Part shown: one piece after another, positions 35,001-45,500 of the stretch | Layout of the letters: every line of letters starts with the position of its first letter | How positions within the stretch are numbered: position 1 is the first letter of the stretch | Source of the DNA: Anthopleura xanthogrammica | Taxonomy: Eukaryota; Cnidaria; Anthozoa; Actiniaria; Actiniidae | NCBI GenBank assembly: GCA_964019055.1 | Contig: OZ025207.1 | Location: 11,622,090-11,686,089 of the forward strand | DNA length: 64,000 nt | Reading direction: 5' to 3' | The notes under the pieces: model-generated | Told to the model about the DNA's origin: nothing | Database searches by the model: none | What the model saw: only the letters and a program-made list of their open reading frames with translations | Translations under genes and position numbers: made by a program

Positions 35001-35849
35001 AAGGTTACTGTTCGAGCAAATAGTGTTCTTCTGAATAAATTGACTTATGTCCTGTCGTATACTAGGTAACAAAGCTGTGTCTGACTTGATGGCTGTTGTG
35101 TCTGACTTGATGGCTGTTGTGTCTGACTTGATGGCTGTTGTGTCTGACTTGAGGCCTCCTGTGTCTGACTTGATGGCTGTTGTGTCTGACTTGAGGCCTG
35201 CTGTGTCTGACTTGATGGCTGCTGTGTCTAACTTCACTTCCACTAGCTGTGTTTTGATGTCCTTATCTGATATATACCAGTCATTGAGTAACTGGTTGTA
35301 GTCTTTCTTTCCCAAAGGATCAGACTTCAAATCATCAATGTCATCTTGACTCAGTCTCAGTGACAGAAGGGCAGATGAGATAACTTGCCAGTGTTGTTCA
35401 AAGTCATCATCATTTATTTCAGTGTTTGGTTTGTGTGCTATTTTATTGTTTCTGTAGTACTTTATCCTGGCTAGGTTAGCTTCTAGTGAGTTATCTGTTA
35501 CGGGTGGTAAGCCATCCCATCCAGTTGCTGGTGCTGTTAGTCTACAAATGTTTCTTAGAAGAACAAACAATAAAGTGATATCAAAGTCTTGAGATTTAGG
35601 GCTGCTCCCACTTGGTGGATACAGTTTGTCCCATTGCTCGTTATTTAGTACTTTCCCTTTTGGTTTCTTCAGCTTTTGTAATGTTGTCTTGTTAGCATTT
35701 AAGATGGCTTTCAATGAAGATGGTGGATGTATGCCATCAAATACAGAACGAACTGCCTGTGTGCCTCCATCGACCAGTAACCTACAAAGCTTGGTGTAGT
35801 TGATTTTTTTATCTGTTTCTTTGCACCAGCTGGCCGAACTTCCTGACAT
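32061..35849 (-). CDS. HEPN-NACHT-propeller NLR-like protein, gene 2
   Basis: A 1262-residue intron-free protein from the ATG at 35849 (an in-frame GTG at 35852 is ignored). HEPN domain: residues about 15-165, motif R133-N134-x4-H139. Eight heptads of the I-K-S-D-T-x-x type: 205-260, predicted coiled coil. NACHT: Walker A G-P-G-M-G-K-S 338-344, Walker B L-D-A-I-D-E-C 440-446, then T-T-R-P. The winged-helix segment ends V-F-H-K-S-V-V-D-F-L. It then carries an insertion of roughly 60 residues shared with gene 4 that looks like an internal duplication of the R-N-x-K-x-D-x-N-K-P-L-N segment. The final 340 or so residues are propeller-like and end H-N-L-D-L. A pyrimidine-rich acceptor-like site 40 bp upstream suggests a spliced 5' UTR. 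The stop codon directly meets the 104-bp satellite. Role as immune sensor inferred from architecture. Confidence 0.88.
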   Translation of the reverse strand: MSGSSASWCKETDKKINYTKLCRLLVDGGTQAVRSVFDGIHPPSSLKAILNANKTTLQKLKKPKGKVLNNEQWDKLYPPSGSSPKSQDFDITLLFVLLRNICRLTAPATGWDGLPPVTDNSLEANLARIKYYRNNKIAHKPNTEINDDDFEQHWQVISSALLSLRLSQDDIDDLKSDPLGKKDYNQLLNDWYISDKDIKTQLVEVKLDTAAIKSDTAGLKSDTTAIKSDTGGLKSDTTAIKSDTTAIKSDTTAIKSDTALLPSIRQDISQFIQKNTICSNSNLKDSLINELTNSEFSSLIGSLCKSFHLNTRQWVLDEVKSHILGGQSEQGEMVITAGPGMGKSTLAAKICQTYKNKGCLAGCHFFQFSNSTRNNPRLMLQSIARQMCDTITGYQGALERKLQTNLGKDINDMDCEGLFTVLLEEPCHKLEVEGSFVVVLDAIDECCSKLKHELQDILKNKLSLLPSWLRLVITTRPPPSFNALEAKKSIFIDPTDPKNQRDIEIFFIANLKYNDDQSRVTKELVKVSGGLFLVAFFLIDEMQKERISSPSELMGIFPHGLSWVYEKYFERLRTVLLPYITEEEGFFRMLKAVVASKDPIPIDMMYSIIGLKSATEVSRRERKARNDALSQLHSLFPVENDHVSVFHKSVVDFLILEESEQDFNTSVGKMCKKSLQGVSEVSDSSIHLECKSLGARNEKRDQNKPLNTVCTDKPPKDHDFSVRVDDGNKVLANQCYDVLSDIRNGKKDLNKPLNLTDSEKYALEFGIQYIIDSCAFSKDKKMEVLMNCFIICSALLTYNCLNREIYSVPFKSKSSHFDDSKEVPKVFHYGKFGGTLHDSHVKPCSFSLPLNFIQCVGFFLQAVKAIGLNEDELSPNPKNLIKEYRLPFLSCNHIASIPDEGFLGRTSVIDFIPGTQLSIAPSKDGIMVVKFNKRQTLVYKYNEDGTCLIEKTFPGLKKMCITPDQRFIVATEVDKRGEVEIINAISLELVKKYQSPNVVKSCHVFGDQPWYIVARCYNNKIYVMEGETEKIHTTFDVENDEEVEAVSSSGHIALSKTWVSTRVRNLTLFTDDDGNFLGEMVWGKTQLTDERSSSTYRKLFLLNALKPCSERVYFYPRREDTYPCSNTYMDNLFYQDQAIAFSQDGVLLAYHYKESIFIVKSEDGSLLKRVHVDNGVGDIIQLSHSHIIFRNSGTIFIIDVTTNEIKHALYLPGNPRKVYVVPRQQEKPLAIIVKNDNINEMQEKPSMKRYSIFRYVFHNLDL
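35070..35237 (-). repeat. 21-bp coding minisatellite of gene 2 (8 heptads)
   Basis: Eight in-frame 21-bp repeats encoding V/I/L-K-S-D-T-x-x heptads. The hydrophobic residue recurs every seven, compatible with an amphipathic helix. Plus-strand frames reading V-S-D-L-M-A-V are its shadow. Confidence 0.85.
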
Positions 35850-36132
35850 CACTGATGTGGATACATGTTGATGGTCATAAGAAATAGTCTTGAATAAAAA
35901 TATTAGGAAAAAAGTAGGTTAATTAAGAAACATTTTTTTACAAAATTGAAGCCTTTAAATAATTCAAGAAAGTGTTATAAATAATGATTAAAAAATCAGA
36001 AAGGAAACTTCTTGATTTCTTTTTCAGGTTTCCTTGTTTATTACAAATCTATTTTAATGGCTGTGAAAAACGTTATGGTATGAACGAGCCCTGTGATGAC
36101 AGTGATCATGATGTGTGTGTGTGTGTATGGGT

Positions 36133-36252
36133 GGGGGGGGGGGGGGAGAGGGTGGAAGGGGGGCTATGGGAATTTTTTTACATTCCAAAAAAATGTTTTT
36201 GGGCCCCACTCAAACAACATATTTTTCAGTTATTCCCCCCCCCCCCCCCCCA
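36133..36252. promoter_or_regulatory. G-tract and C-tract upstream of gene 2
   Basis: A run of 14 G (36133-36146), preceded by a GT repeat, and a C run about 100 bp further (about 36235-36252). The G run lies about 285 bp upstream of the ATG and recurs at similar distance before genes 3 and 4. It may form G-quadruplex or hairpin DNA, or be neutral repeat sequence. Confidence 0.35.
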
Positions 36253-36723
36253 AGTCAAGACATTTAGTAGACACTACATGTCTTTGGCTTTGACATATTT
36301 TCTGAAGCCCCCTAATAGACCTCTTTCAATTTGTAGAATACAGCTATCTTCCTTGACTACAGATTCATTTACTGAGGGTTAGCCCTGTTTTTGTGTGAAA
36401 TATTCATGTGTTACAGTGAGTTACATAATATTTTTTAATATATATACAGCTATTTCAAAAAACATCCAAGAGTTAACTCTTAATAGTGCATCCCAAGACC
36501 GAAATGCAATTATTTAGGTTATGTTATATATTGTCTCTTATAAAACGCATGAATAATTAATGAGGAAAACACAATAGAAATCATTGTCCGTGGACCGGAG
36601 GAGGTTGTATATCTGATACAAAATCGTCCTGATTTGCATAAACTTTAACTTCAATTTTCTCAGCCAAATTAAATTTCATCTTTAAAATTTAGTAGAACAT
36701 GAATGTATACACCTAGACGTTTC

Positions 36724-36836
36724 ATAAGTAATATACAATATTCGTGTCCGTGTTGTATCAGATATACAATCACTCGCCTTCGGTTCGTGGTTGTATATCT
36801 GATACAACACGTCCACTCATATTGTATATATTACGA
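36724..36836. repeat. Hairpin element with TTGTATCAGATATACAA arms
   Basis: Two arms of about 50 bp (36724-36773 and 36787-36836) are inverted copies around a short GC-richer loop. The core TTGTATATCTGATACAA occurs again at about 36603-36619 as a solo copy. It is absent from the corresponding part of unit B, so it probably inserted only in unit A. Confidence 0.6.
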
Positions 36837-37800
36837 GTAAAATAAATAATAATTATTTATCTTATTCTTAGTGCATTTCATCCCAAACAATATACTAGCT
36901 ACATATAGAGGGCAAATCACTGTTAAATTACCTTGTATTTCAAATTAATGAGACCCACAATGCCCTTTGGTCTTCGAATACACTATTCAGTATTCAGTAT
37001 AGATTTTATGACTATTAAGTATTTCAGGTTTTTTTTCATTTTCTTCTTAATACCGGTATATTAATTATTGTTATCTTTGTAATTTGCTTCTGAAAAGCCC
37101 TTTTGGGAAGGAAGGAAACAAAGTATGCATGTATGTATGTATGTAAGGTCTGTGGAATTTTAAAGTGTTTTATTGTTGAAGTGTTGCATTCTTTACTTTA
37201 CCGTTGGTATTTGTGTATTTTATGACAGCTACCGTAATGGTAAATATGGAAATAAGGTCAGCTGACCAGTATAAATCTATTAACAACTGTTTTTCTTTTC
37301 ATTTCTTTTTCACATCTTTTTATGAAACTCTTAAAATTCATAATTTAGCAACAAAATTTCAAGCCTAATCTCAGCACAGAAAAAACAATGAACCTGAGTT
37401 GATTAAATTTGGAGAGAAGAGAGCACTGTCACCCCTACATCACCCACACTTTCTAAAATATATTATCAGCAAGGAACAGGTGCCTTTTTATTGGGAAGGC
37501 CAGGTGGCATGTGCTGCCTCTCATGACTTTGATCATGATATGGGTTCACTCCTTGTATTCAACACCATGTAAACTAAACTCGTATTTTACTCCTAATGAA
37601 GGGGCTCTTGAAGGTACATTCGCTCCACATGCATTATCACTATATTCATTATTGTACTTAATATACGCAACATGGAATTCCCACATTTTTAAGAAAAAAA
37701 CATTAATATTGAACTTAAATTGAATATTAAGATTTCTTAATCAATTGTGAGTTGATAAATTATAAAAATATGTTTTATAAGATATTTTCTAAAAAAAACA

Positions 37801-38139
37801 AATAAAATAAATGAATAAAATAAATAAATAAATAAATAAATAAATGAATGAATGAATGAATGAATGAATGAATGAATGAATGAATGAATGAATGAATGAA
37901 TGAATGAATGAATGAATGAATGAATGAATGAATGAATGAATGAATGAATGAATGAATGAATGAATGAATGAATGAATGAATGAATGAATGAATGAATGAA
38001 TGAATGAATGAATGAATGAATGAATGAATGAATGAATGAATGAATGAATGAATGAATGAATGAATGAATGAATGAATGAATGAATGAATGAATGAATGAA
38101 TGAATGAATGAATAAAATAAAAAATGAATGAATGAATGA
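37801..38139. repeat. (TGAA)n microsatellite, about 67 units
   Basis: An AATA-rich lead-in followed by about 270 bp of nearly pure TGAA (37843-38111). Flanks match those of the 3.3 kb TGAA array in unit B. The minus-strand open frame (Ser-Phe-Ile-His repeats) is a by-product. Confidence 0.95.
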
Positions 38140-39335
38140 TGATAAAACAGCTTTTTCTATATGCTCTGTTCAGTAATAAAGCATGCAGGAAGTGACATAA
38201 GCATGAAAGAAGTGTGAAGAGAAGCACGAGCCATAATGGTACTACATGTAGGTGTGGTTCAGTGATAGGGATGTTCTGCTGGGATTTGAAATTAACCCTG
38301 ACCCTATCTAAGACAAGAATATCTTGAAAAAACATACCCTGTTCAAGATAACAAGGTGCAGTCGGTTTTTGCACCCTCTAAGATTTCATGGGTTTTATGA
38401 TACAAATTATTGATAAATTTTTATAAACACTGTAAATTAAAACCCTATCGAAGACCTAAGAGAATTTAGACTTGAAAATGCTAGATGGTGCTAACCTATC
38501 CAAAAATAATGACCCTGTCCAAGCTCATGGAAATCAGGAATGGGTGTATCCTGTCTAAGACCAAAATCCTGAAAAACCATATGTAGCATAGGAGCATCCC
38601 CCTATAGACTATGTGGGACTATCCCCCCCTCCAGGTGGTCAAATCATTTATGTAGACAGCTATAAAGATATTAAGTGCAGCTCAGCTTACAAGGATAGGG
38701 TGTGGGGAATGGTAAATTATCATTATTATTTCCTAACAACATTTGAAAGCATTTCCCCCTGACAACTTGGATATACTATATATATATGTTTTAAAGTGGG
38801 GGAAGGGGGCTAGTATGCAAATTAGAGGGGAAAAGTGTGTGTGTGTGGGGGGAGGGCGCTAAGATTTTTCTAATAGAAAGTTTAAAAGACTAGTATGCAA
38901 AAGGTAAAAAAGGGGAGGGGCTGATGTTTTATTCTTTACTTTACTTTACTTTAATGGTTTCAACAGCTTATTATCTTACATTTATTTATATGTCTGTCCT
39001 CAAAGGAAGTGCCATTCGTGCTTTTCCTATTTCCTTATAATCTTGTTGGTATATTACTAAACAGTTATTACCATTAATCTACAGTAGGCAGATTTACAAT
39101 CAAAATAAAGAAGAAGAAAAAAATTAATTCCTATTTGTTTTTTTGTTTTTTTTAAAGGGGCACTTGGATGAAAATCGATGAAAATTAGAAATACCTTGAA
39201 ACTTGGTTAAACTTATCTATATGGCCCCAATAGTAGCCAAGCAACATATTTTCTTCACAGTCAAAATTTGCGGATAAAAATTATATTTTTTTTCAGCATC
39301 TAAATTATTGTGAGTAAATGACGTCATTTACAACA
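38140..39335. other. Unit A distal flank, non-coding
   Basis: Shares ATAAAGCATGCAGGAAGTGA, CTATAGACTATGTGGGACTA and the TTTACTTTACTTTAATGGTT word with unit B (51210-51800). No gene recognised. It contains G-rich stretches and a short TTTAC tandem. Confidence 0.6.
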
Positions 39336-40092
39336 ACAACAACCTCCTCCTTCCTCCGCCATCTTGGTTTCTGGATCACTCGAGTAATGATGACGTATGG
39401 AGCTCTGGGTGTGGTAAGGTATATGGAGGGGAGGGGTTATAAAGAATTAAAAAACAACAGAAACCCTATTGTTCTTTTAGTTTTTAAACCAAAATTTCTC
39501 AACTGCGAGTGGCTCCCAGGCTAAACTTTTTGCCAATCTGGTTTTCATAATCATGATTGAGTCATATTATTCTTAAATACTTGAACTATTCGGACTTTCA
39601 AAATATGGGGCGTTTTCATCGGTGCTCCTTTAATATGACAACGTTCTTGCAATGTGTGCAACTTAAATCTTAAATAAAAGAATCTAATAAAAACTTATGA
39701 AGTGGCACTGAGTAAACCACGCAATGGGTTTAAATTGAGTCAATTTGTACAAAACAAAATTCGAGATTTCATTAGGCAACGGAGAATCATATAAACGAAT
39801 TTTACCGAGTACTGTACTATACAATCTAGCATAGAAATCGCAACAAAAATACAACAGTTATACAGTATACTTACTAAGTTATCCTTTGGGAAATATCTTT
39901 ACCATAATCGTCATGTTTAAACCGGTAAAATAAGCCGATCAAGGGCTACAAATGTAGAGAAACAACCTCCTCCTTCCTCCGCCATCTTGGTTTCTGAATC
40001 ACTCGAGTAATGATGACGTAATGGGGTTCGGGGTGTGGTAAGGTATATGGAGGGGGAGGGGTTTTAAAGAATTGAAAAACAACAGAAACTCA
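39336..40092. repeat. Two copies of a CCTCCTTCCTCCGCCATC block
   Basis: Blocks at about 39336-39470 and 39958-40092 share CCTCCTTCCTCCGCCATCTT, TAATGATGACGTA and GGTATATGGAGGGG. Single copies occur in unit B (about 53905-54030) and in unit C (about 63541-63665). The unit A pair implies an extra local duplication. It contains no long open frame. Confidence 0.75.
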
Positions 40093-41000
40093 TATGGGGG
40101 TTGAAACGTGTAACCCCTTCACCATGCTCCGGAATATTCAGATATACAAATTAAGATTTTTAATCCTGGCTTTCAGAGGAGATTTACTAAATCTCTCAAT
40201 GAAACAATTTTGATGTGTATTCAAGTTTGGTTTTGAGAGTTTTTAAACCAAGAGTATACATTGTTATCATAGTAATGTTGTTCATGCAAAGATTTTTTTG
40301 CGCACAAAATAAAATAAAAATAGCAAAGAAGAATCTAACCCATTTTAAGTCAGCCACTTGCATAGGAGGGGATCAAGGATTTTTGTTGCAACATAAAAAT
40401 TAAGTGATCCCTCCAATAGGTGCTATCTTTTTTTGACCCTTTTTCAATAGTACATGGTTACTGCTCTCTCATCTGTATGGTTTCCCCCTTTCATACCTGG
40501 CTGTCAATATACTAGCTGATCACTTCTTCAGTTGTCTAGAAAAACCTGTGATCCCTCCTAGATTCCTCTGACCCCCCCTGCAGACAGGTGACAGGGTCGG
40601 ATACAGGGGAGGGGTGCAGGGGGTGTGCACCACCTGGATTGACTTTGTGCCCCTATTTTGATAATAACCAATACAAAATTATTTTTTTTATCTTTTATTC
40701 TGAGGGTTGCACCTCTCCCTGGGCCAACTTTGTGCCTCTACTTTGCAACTTGCAAGACATCTGACATAAAGGTTTAGTCTGTTTGCACAAAGTCCTGAAC
40801 CCCTCCCTGAACAAAATCCCCCCCCCCCCCCCCAAGTGATGGTACAGCTATGTGGCTTATGACTGATTGCAAACAAACAATGTGACAGCTGATTGACAGG
40901 CATCACAGATAGTATGGGTAGGCAAGCCAAATGTAAAAAATGTTTTGGGTTGATTGCCAAATTATTTATAACAGCTCTATTCAGTACTTCAAAATTTTAA
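40093..41000. other. Unit A distal flank, C-rich, non-coding
   Basis: Matches 54030-54895 in unit B, including CAGCCACTTGCATAGGAGGG and C-runs. A 62-codon open frame is present in both copies (40215-40403 and 54154-54342) with almost the same translation. This reflects the duplication, and I see no gene features in it. Confidence 0.5.
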
Positions 41001-41266
41001 GAATTAGAAATAAGTTAAATGTGTGACCAGACACGATAGTTTTTTAATGGCATGCCACAAGAGGAAATGAACTAGTTCATTTTCTCTTGAAGCTATGATT
41101 CTGTAAGGGACAGTGTGGAGGGTGTGGGGCCCAATAGCCCCTCTAATCTAATCCCCCCACCCCCAGTCCTTGTCTGTACAACTGTTGTTATAGTTAGCTT
41201 ACTGCATCCTGAAGTTCTCCTTGGGGAGTTTGGACAAAAGAAGTCTATGTCAAAGCTAAATGTCAC

Positions 41267-41734
41267 TTAAAGTGTCTTTAAACCCTAATTCAAAATTTTC
41301 AGTATTGATTCTACATGAAGTCAATAGTTGAATGGTGAAATATTTTTATTTGATTTGAGATTCATTTTAGAGATATCAAGGTTTATACTTAGAAAATGTT
41401 AATGAGTGTGATGTCATAGAAGGCATTTGAGTTTACTTATCATCATTTGTAAATTGATCCACTGATTACTATGGGAAAACAAATTTGCAATATCCTTTCC
41501 ATAAGCCCTAAGTAAGACAATGTCTGATGTTTCATAAATGATGTTTTACTGCCCCAGAAAAGGTTTGTACAACACAGCCTCCTAGGACATCATACTCATT
41601 AACATATTGGAAGTATAAACCTTGATATCTACAAGATCACCAAATCATATCAAAATATTTTACCATTCAATTATTTGCTTCATGTAGAATCAATGCTAAA
41701 ATGTTTGAATTAGGTGGGTTTATAGGCACTTTAA
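41267..41734. mobile_element. Foldback element with TTAA ends (unit B copy)
   Basis: TTAAAGTG at the left and CACTTTAA at the right, with inverted arms of about 170 bp sharing words such as ATATCAAGGTTTATACTT and TTGATTCTACATGAAG. Length 468 bp. The outer flanks match the uninterrupted site at 31497-31530. TTAA at both ends fits piggyBac-like targeting (family knowledge), but the ends are palindromic through TTAA, so assignment is tentative. Confidence 0.65.
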
Positions 41735-41859
41735 ATGACAATCATTTGCGCTGCTGAATACCAGACCACAATGCATCTGTAATTGACAATTCTATTTATT
41801 TATTTGTACTAAAATCTCTATTGTATCTGTTGTACAGACATTTATATAGTATTTTACTG

Positions 41860-42515
41860 ACGTATTGTCTTCCTAACTTACTATTATTACTTATCATATC
41901 TTGGATAACAAACTCTACAAATAATAATAATAATAATAATTTATTATTTATATAGCCCTATTTACAAGAATAGATCAATAGGACTTTACATATAAATCTA
42001 CATTATGCAATACCCATTGTTATATACATGTGTCCATTATAACATGTTGTCTTTATACCTTACTACTACTTATCTTATCTTGGATAACAAACTCTACAAA
42101 TCTACATTATGCAATGCCCATTGTTATATCCATGTGTCCATTATAACATGTTGTCTTTATACCTTACCACTACTTATCTTATCTTGGATAACAAACTCTA
42201 TAAATCTACATTATGCAATGCCCATTGTTATATCCATGTGTCCATTATAACATGTTGTATTTATACCTTACTACTACTTATCTTATCTTGGATAACAAAC
42301 TCTACAAATCTACATTATGCAATACCCATTGTTATATACATGTGTACATTATAACATGTTGTCTTTATACCTTACCACTACTTATCTTATCTTGGATAAC
42401 AAACTCTACAAATCTACATTATGCAATACCCATTGTTATATACATATGTCCATTATAACATGTTGTCTTTATACCTTACTACTACTTATCTTATCTTGGA
42501 TAACAAACTCTACTA
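41860..42515. repeat. 104-bp satellite at the 3' end of gene 3 (about 6 copies)
   Basis: ATTATG recurs at 42002, 42106, 42210, 42314 and 42418, exactly 104 bp apart. Most of the array is nearly uniform. It ends about 40 bp before the stop codon of gene 3. A small element (41923-41993) interrupts the outermost monomer. Confidence 0.92.
41923..41993. mobile_element. Short element inserted in the satellite, AAAT duplication
   Basis: An (AAT)n stretch followed by TTATATAGCCCTATTTAC and AATAGGACTTTACA splits a monomer. AAAT occurs on both sides (41919-41922, 41994-41997), where an intact monomer has it once. A related sequence lies at 50706-50780. Probably a SINE- or MITE-type fragment. Confidence 0.6.
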
Positions 42516-42550
42516 TATATACTCTAATGAATTCTATTGTCATATGCCAT

Positions 42551-45500
42551 TTAAAAATCTAAATGATGAAATACGTACTGCAGAACACATTGGTCACCTG
42601 TAAAGCATTGTGTTAGAAGTGTGAATGAATGACCTTCCTGATTTGGTACAGCAAAAAACCTTCCCCAGTAGTTTGGTAAATAAAATCTGTGTTTAATTTG
42701 ATTTGTTTGCACATCGATGAACATGATCATCATTGCATCGTTTACAACCAAAAGAGTTTGTGAAACAAATAAAATACCATCACCCGAAAGCATTCTAAAA
42801 CTAGGACCAAGCCAAACACGTTTATGTAACGTGCCATCTGATGTGTTGATTATAAATATGGAGCAAACATCGAGGTAAGCAAGAAGAAAGCCATCTTCGG
42901 AGACACAAAATGCCATGTCATTAACATGATGAAGTAATGGATCAAATCTGAAAAATAATTGATCAGCCAAGCAACTGCAATCTGCCTTAGTTTTCCTAGG
43001 TGGATAGATAGGAATATTCCAATCACGTCTTTCCAAGTGAAACATCAAATATTTAAGATGTACCTTATTTAATGGTAGTGGTACTCCGTAATTGTCTTCC
43101 AATAGCTTTCCATCTTCACCTATGAAAAAAGCATCAGCATCGCCTTTGGCAATACCATCACATAAATAATGCCTTCCCAGCAAAACGTGGCCTTGGTTAC
43201 CCACAGCTTTGACATCCACATGTTTATTTACTTTGTTAGCATAGGTCTTGACCAACCTTCCTGTTTCTCCTTCCATCACATAGATCATGTTGTCAAAACA
43301 CCTAATAACAACATACCAAGGCTGCCCACCATACACGTTGCACGATCTAATTTTATCAGGTGACTGGTAACTAGTCACCAGGTCCAGTGTTTTCGCGTCT
43401 ACGATCTCAATGTTTCCTTTTTCTCTCAGATTTGTTACAACAATATATCGATGATCTGTTGACATACACAACATTTTATTGGTCCCAGGAAAGGATTTCT
43501 TAGCTAAGCACGTTCCATCTAGGAGGTACTTCTTTACTACAGTGTTGTGATCAGTCTCTTGCACCAAAAGAAATCCACGTCCACATGCAATAACAGATAT
43601 GTCCGGCAAATCTTCACCTTTTTCTAATTCCACAGCAATTTTCTTTACTTCGAGGTAAGATAATCTGAATCTTCTGAGAAGTTCGAGTTCAATCAGGGTG
43701 GATTGTTTAAAAACTTGTTTTACTGCATTAACAATGAACTCAAGGCAGCGACCAAAGTTCGGTTGACTTAGAAAGGGACAAGTCTCATCATGTTTCAAAA
43801 GATAATAAGTTAAATTCTTCACATCTTGACTATCACGCTTGTGTTGACGACTGAAAAGCTGAACACCCATGCGGAAAATGTTGTTCATCTCATCTGAATA
43901 ACATGGGAGACCATGATAACAAAAAAAATGTCTGTCGCTACCAACATCCATAGAGCATATTAAAGCGCTCAATATAAAAGAATTTGCAAGAGATCTTGAC
44001 AGTTCATTCTTCGTAAAGTGAAAGCTATCCAAACCATAATATAAGGAAAATTTCTCATCATCAGTTAGTACCAAAGGTTTATCCAGAGCTTTTTCCCCAT
44101 TTCGTATGTCACTTAGGACATTATGACACTGACTGGCAAGTACTTTAATCCCGTTCTCTACACGAACACTGAAGTCATGTTCTTCATCTTTTTCAAGAGT
44201 CAACCAATCGAAGACTGACATGTGAAATGCTGTCACGTGATCATACATAACAGGAAATAATGAGTGAAGTGAATTCAAAGCATCTTGTCTGGCTCGTTTC
44301 TTCGTACGTGGAATATCTCCATCAGCTTTTAAACCAAGAATCTTATAAAACATGTTCTTTGGCAATGGGTTACTGGTTGCCACAACAGCCTCCAGCATCT
44401 TGTAGAACCTTTCTTCCTCTGATATGTAAGGTAAGAGTACTTCTTTTAGACGAGAGAAATAATTTTCATACACTGATGAGATTCCATTAGGGAAAAGTCC
44501 CAGTAGTTCCTTTGGCGATTCAATCTTAAGCCTCTTTAAATAGTCAGCCAAGAAGAAAGCAACCAAAAAAAAACCTTTTGATATTATAACAAGGAGATCT
44601 ACCACAGAAGGATCAGGATCACGATTGTTATGTATTTGTTTCAGTTCAGAAGTGAAGAACAACTCAAGGTCAGACCTATTTTGAGGATTTTTAGGGTCGA
44701 TGTCGAGATATTTCTCCAGCTTAAAAATACTTGGTCTGCTTGTTATAACAAACCGCAGACAGCCAGGCAGAAGCGACAATTTGCTCTTAAGAACATGCAG
44801 CAGCTCTTGCTTCAGATCACTAAAGCACTCGTCTATAGCATCCAAGACCACAACAAATACATCTTTGTTTCCCTTCAATTTCTGCGATGGTTCTTCAAGC
44901 AAGACGGTAAACAACTCCTCACAATTCATCTCGGAAATCTTCTTACCAAGATCTGTTTGCAGTTTGCTTTCTAAGGCCTCTCGATAACCGGGAACAGTGT
45001 CACACATCTGCCTTGCTATGGACTGCAACATCAACCTTGGATTGTTTCTTGTAGAATTACTGAACTGAAAGAAGTGACATCCTGCAAGACATCCAAGATC
45101 CTTGTATGTCTGACAGATTTTAGCAGCAAGAGTTGATTTGCCCATACCTGGACCAGCTGTGATCAGCATCCCACATGATTTACCTTTATAAATATGGGAT
45201 TCGACTTCACTCAGAACCCACCGACGCGTGTTTGGATGGAAGGACTTATACAGTAATTCAATCAAGCTGCTGAATTCAGAGTTGGAGAGTTGATTAATGT
45301 GTAGGTTTTCAAGGTAAGTTCCAGTCGAGCAAATGTTCTTCAATTGACTTAAGTTCTCTTGTATACCAGGTATCAAAGCTGTGTGTGACTTGATGTCTGC
45401 TGCATTTGACTTGATGTCTGCTGTGTCTGACTTGATGCCTGCCGTGTCTGACTTGATGTCTGCTGTGTCTGACTTGATATCTGCTGTGTCTGACTTGATG

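Larger units (their letters stand above)
31405..41000. repeat. Segmental duplication unit A (contains gene 2)
   Basis: Unit A shares order and sequence with units B and C. At its left edge GTGTGACCGGACAAGATAG corresponds to GTGTGACCAGACACGATAG near 41020 and GTGTGACAGGACACAATAG near 54920. Then come the 104-bp satellite, the gene, a G-tract region, a TGAA microsatellite, the CATGCAGGAAGTGACATAAG region and the CCTCCTTCCTCCGCCATC block. The boundaries are approximate. Confidence 0.7.

Noticed and set aside
35047..35301. Plus-strand frames reading V-S-D-L-M-A-V repeats (also 45381-45695 and 59562-59984)
   Set aside because: Antisense shadows of the heptad minisatellites; the sense frames carry the HEPN and NACHT domains.
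37775..38374. Minus-strand 199-codon frame
   Set aside because: Mostly the (TGAA)n tract read in reverse with random flanks.
42005..42603. Overlapping plus-strand frames of about 81 codons (also at 31676-32058 and 55551-56410)
   Set aside because: They restart every 104 bp and translate the satellite monomer; not genes.
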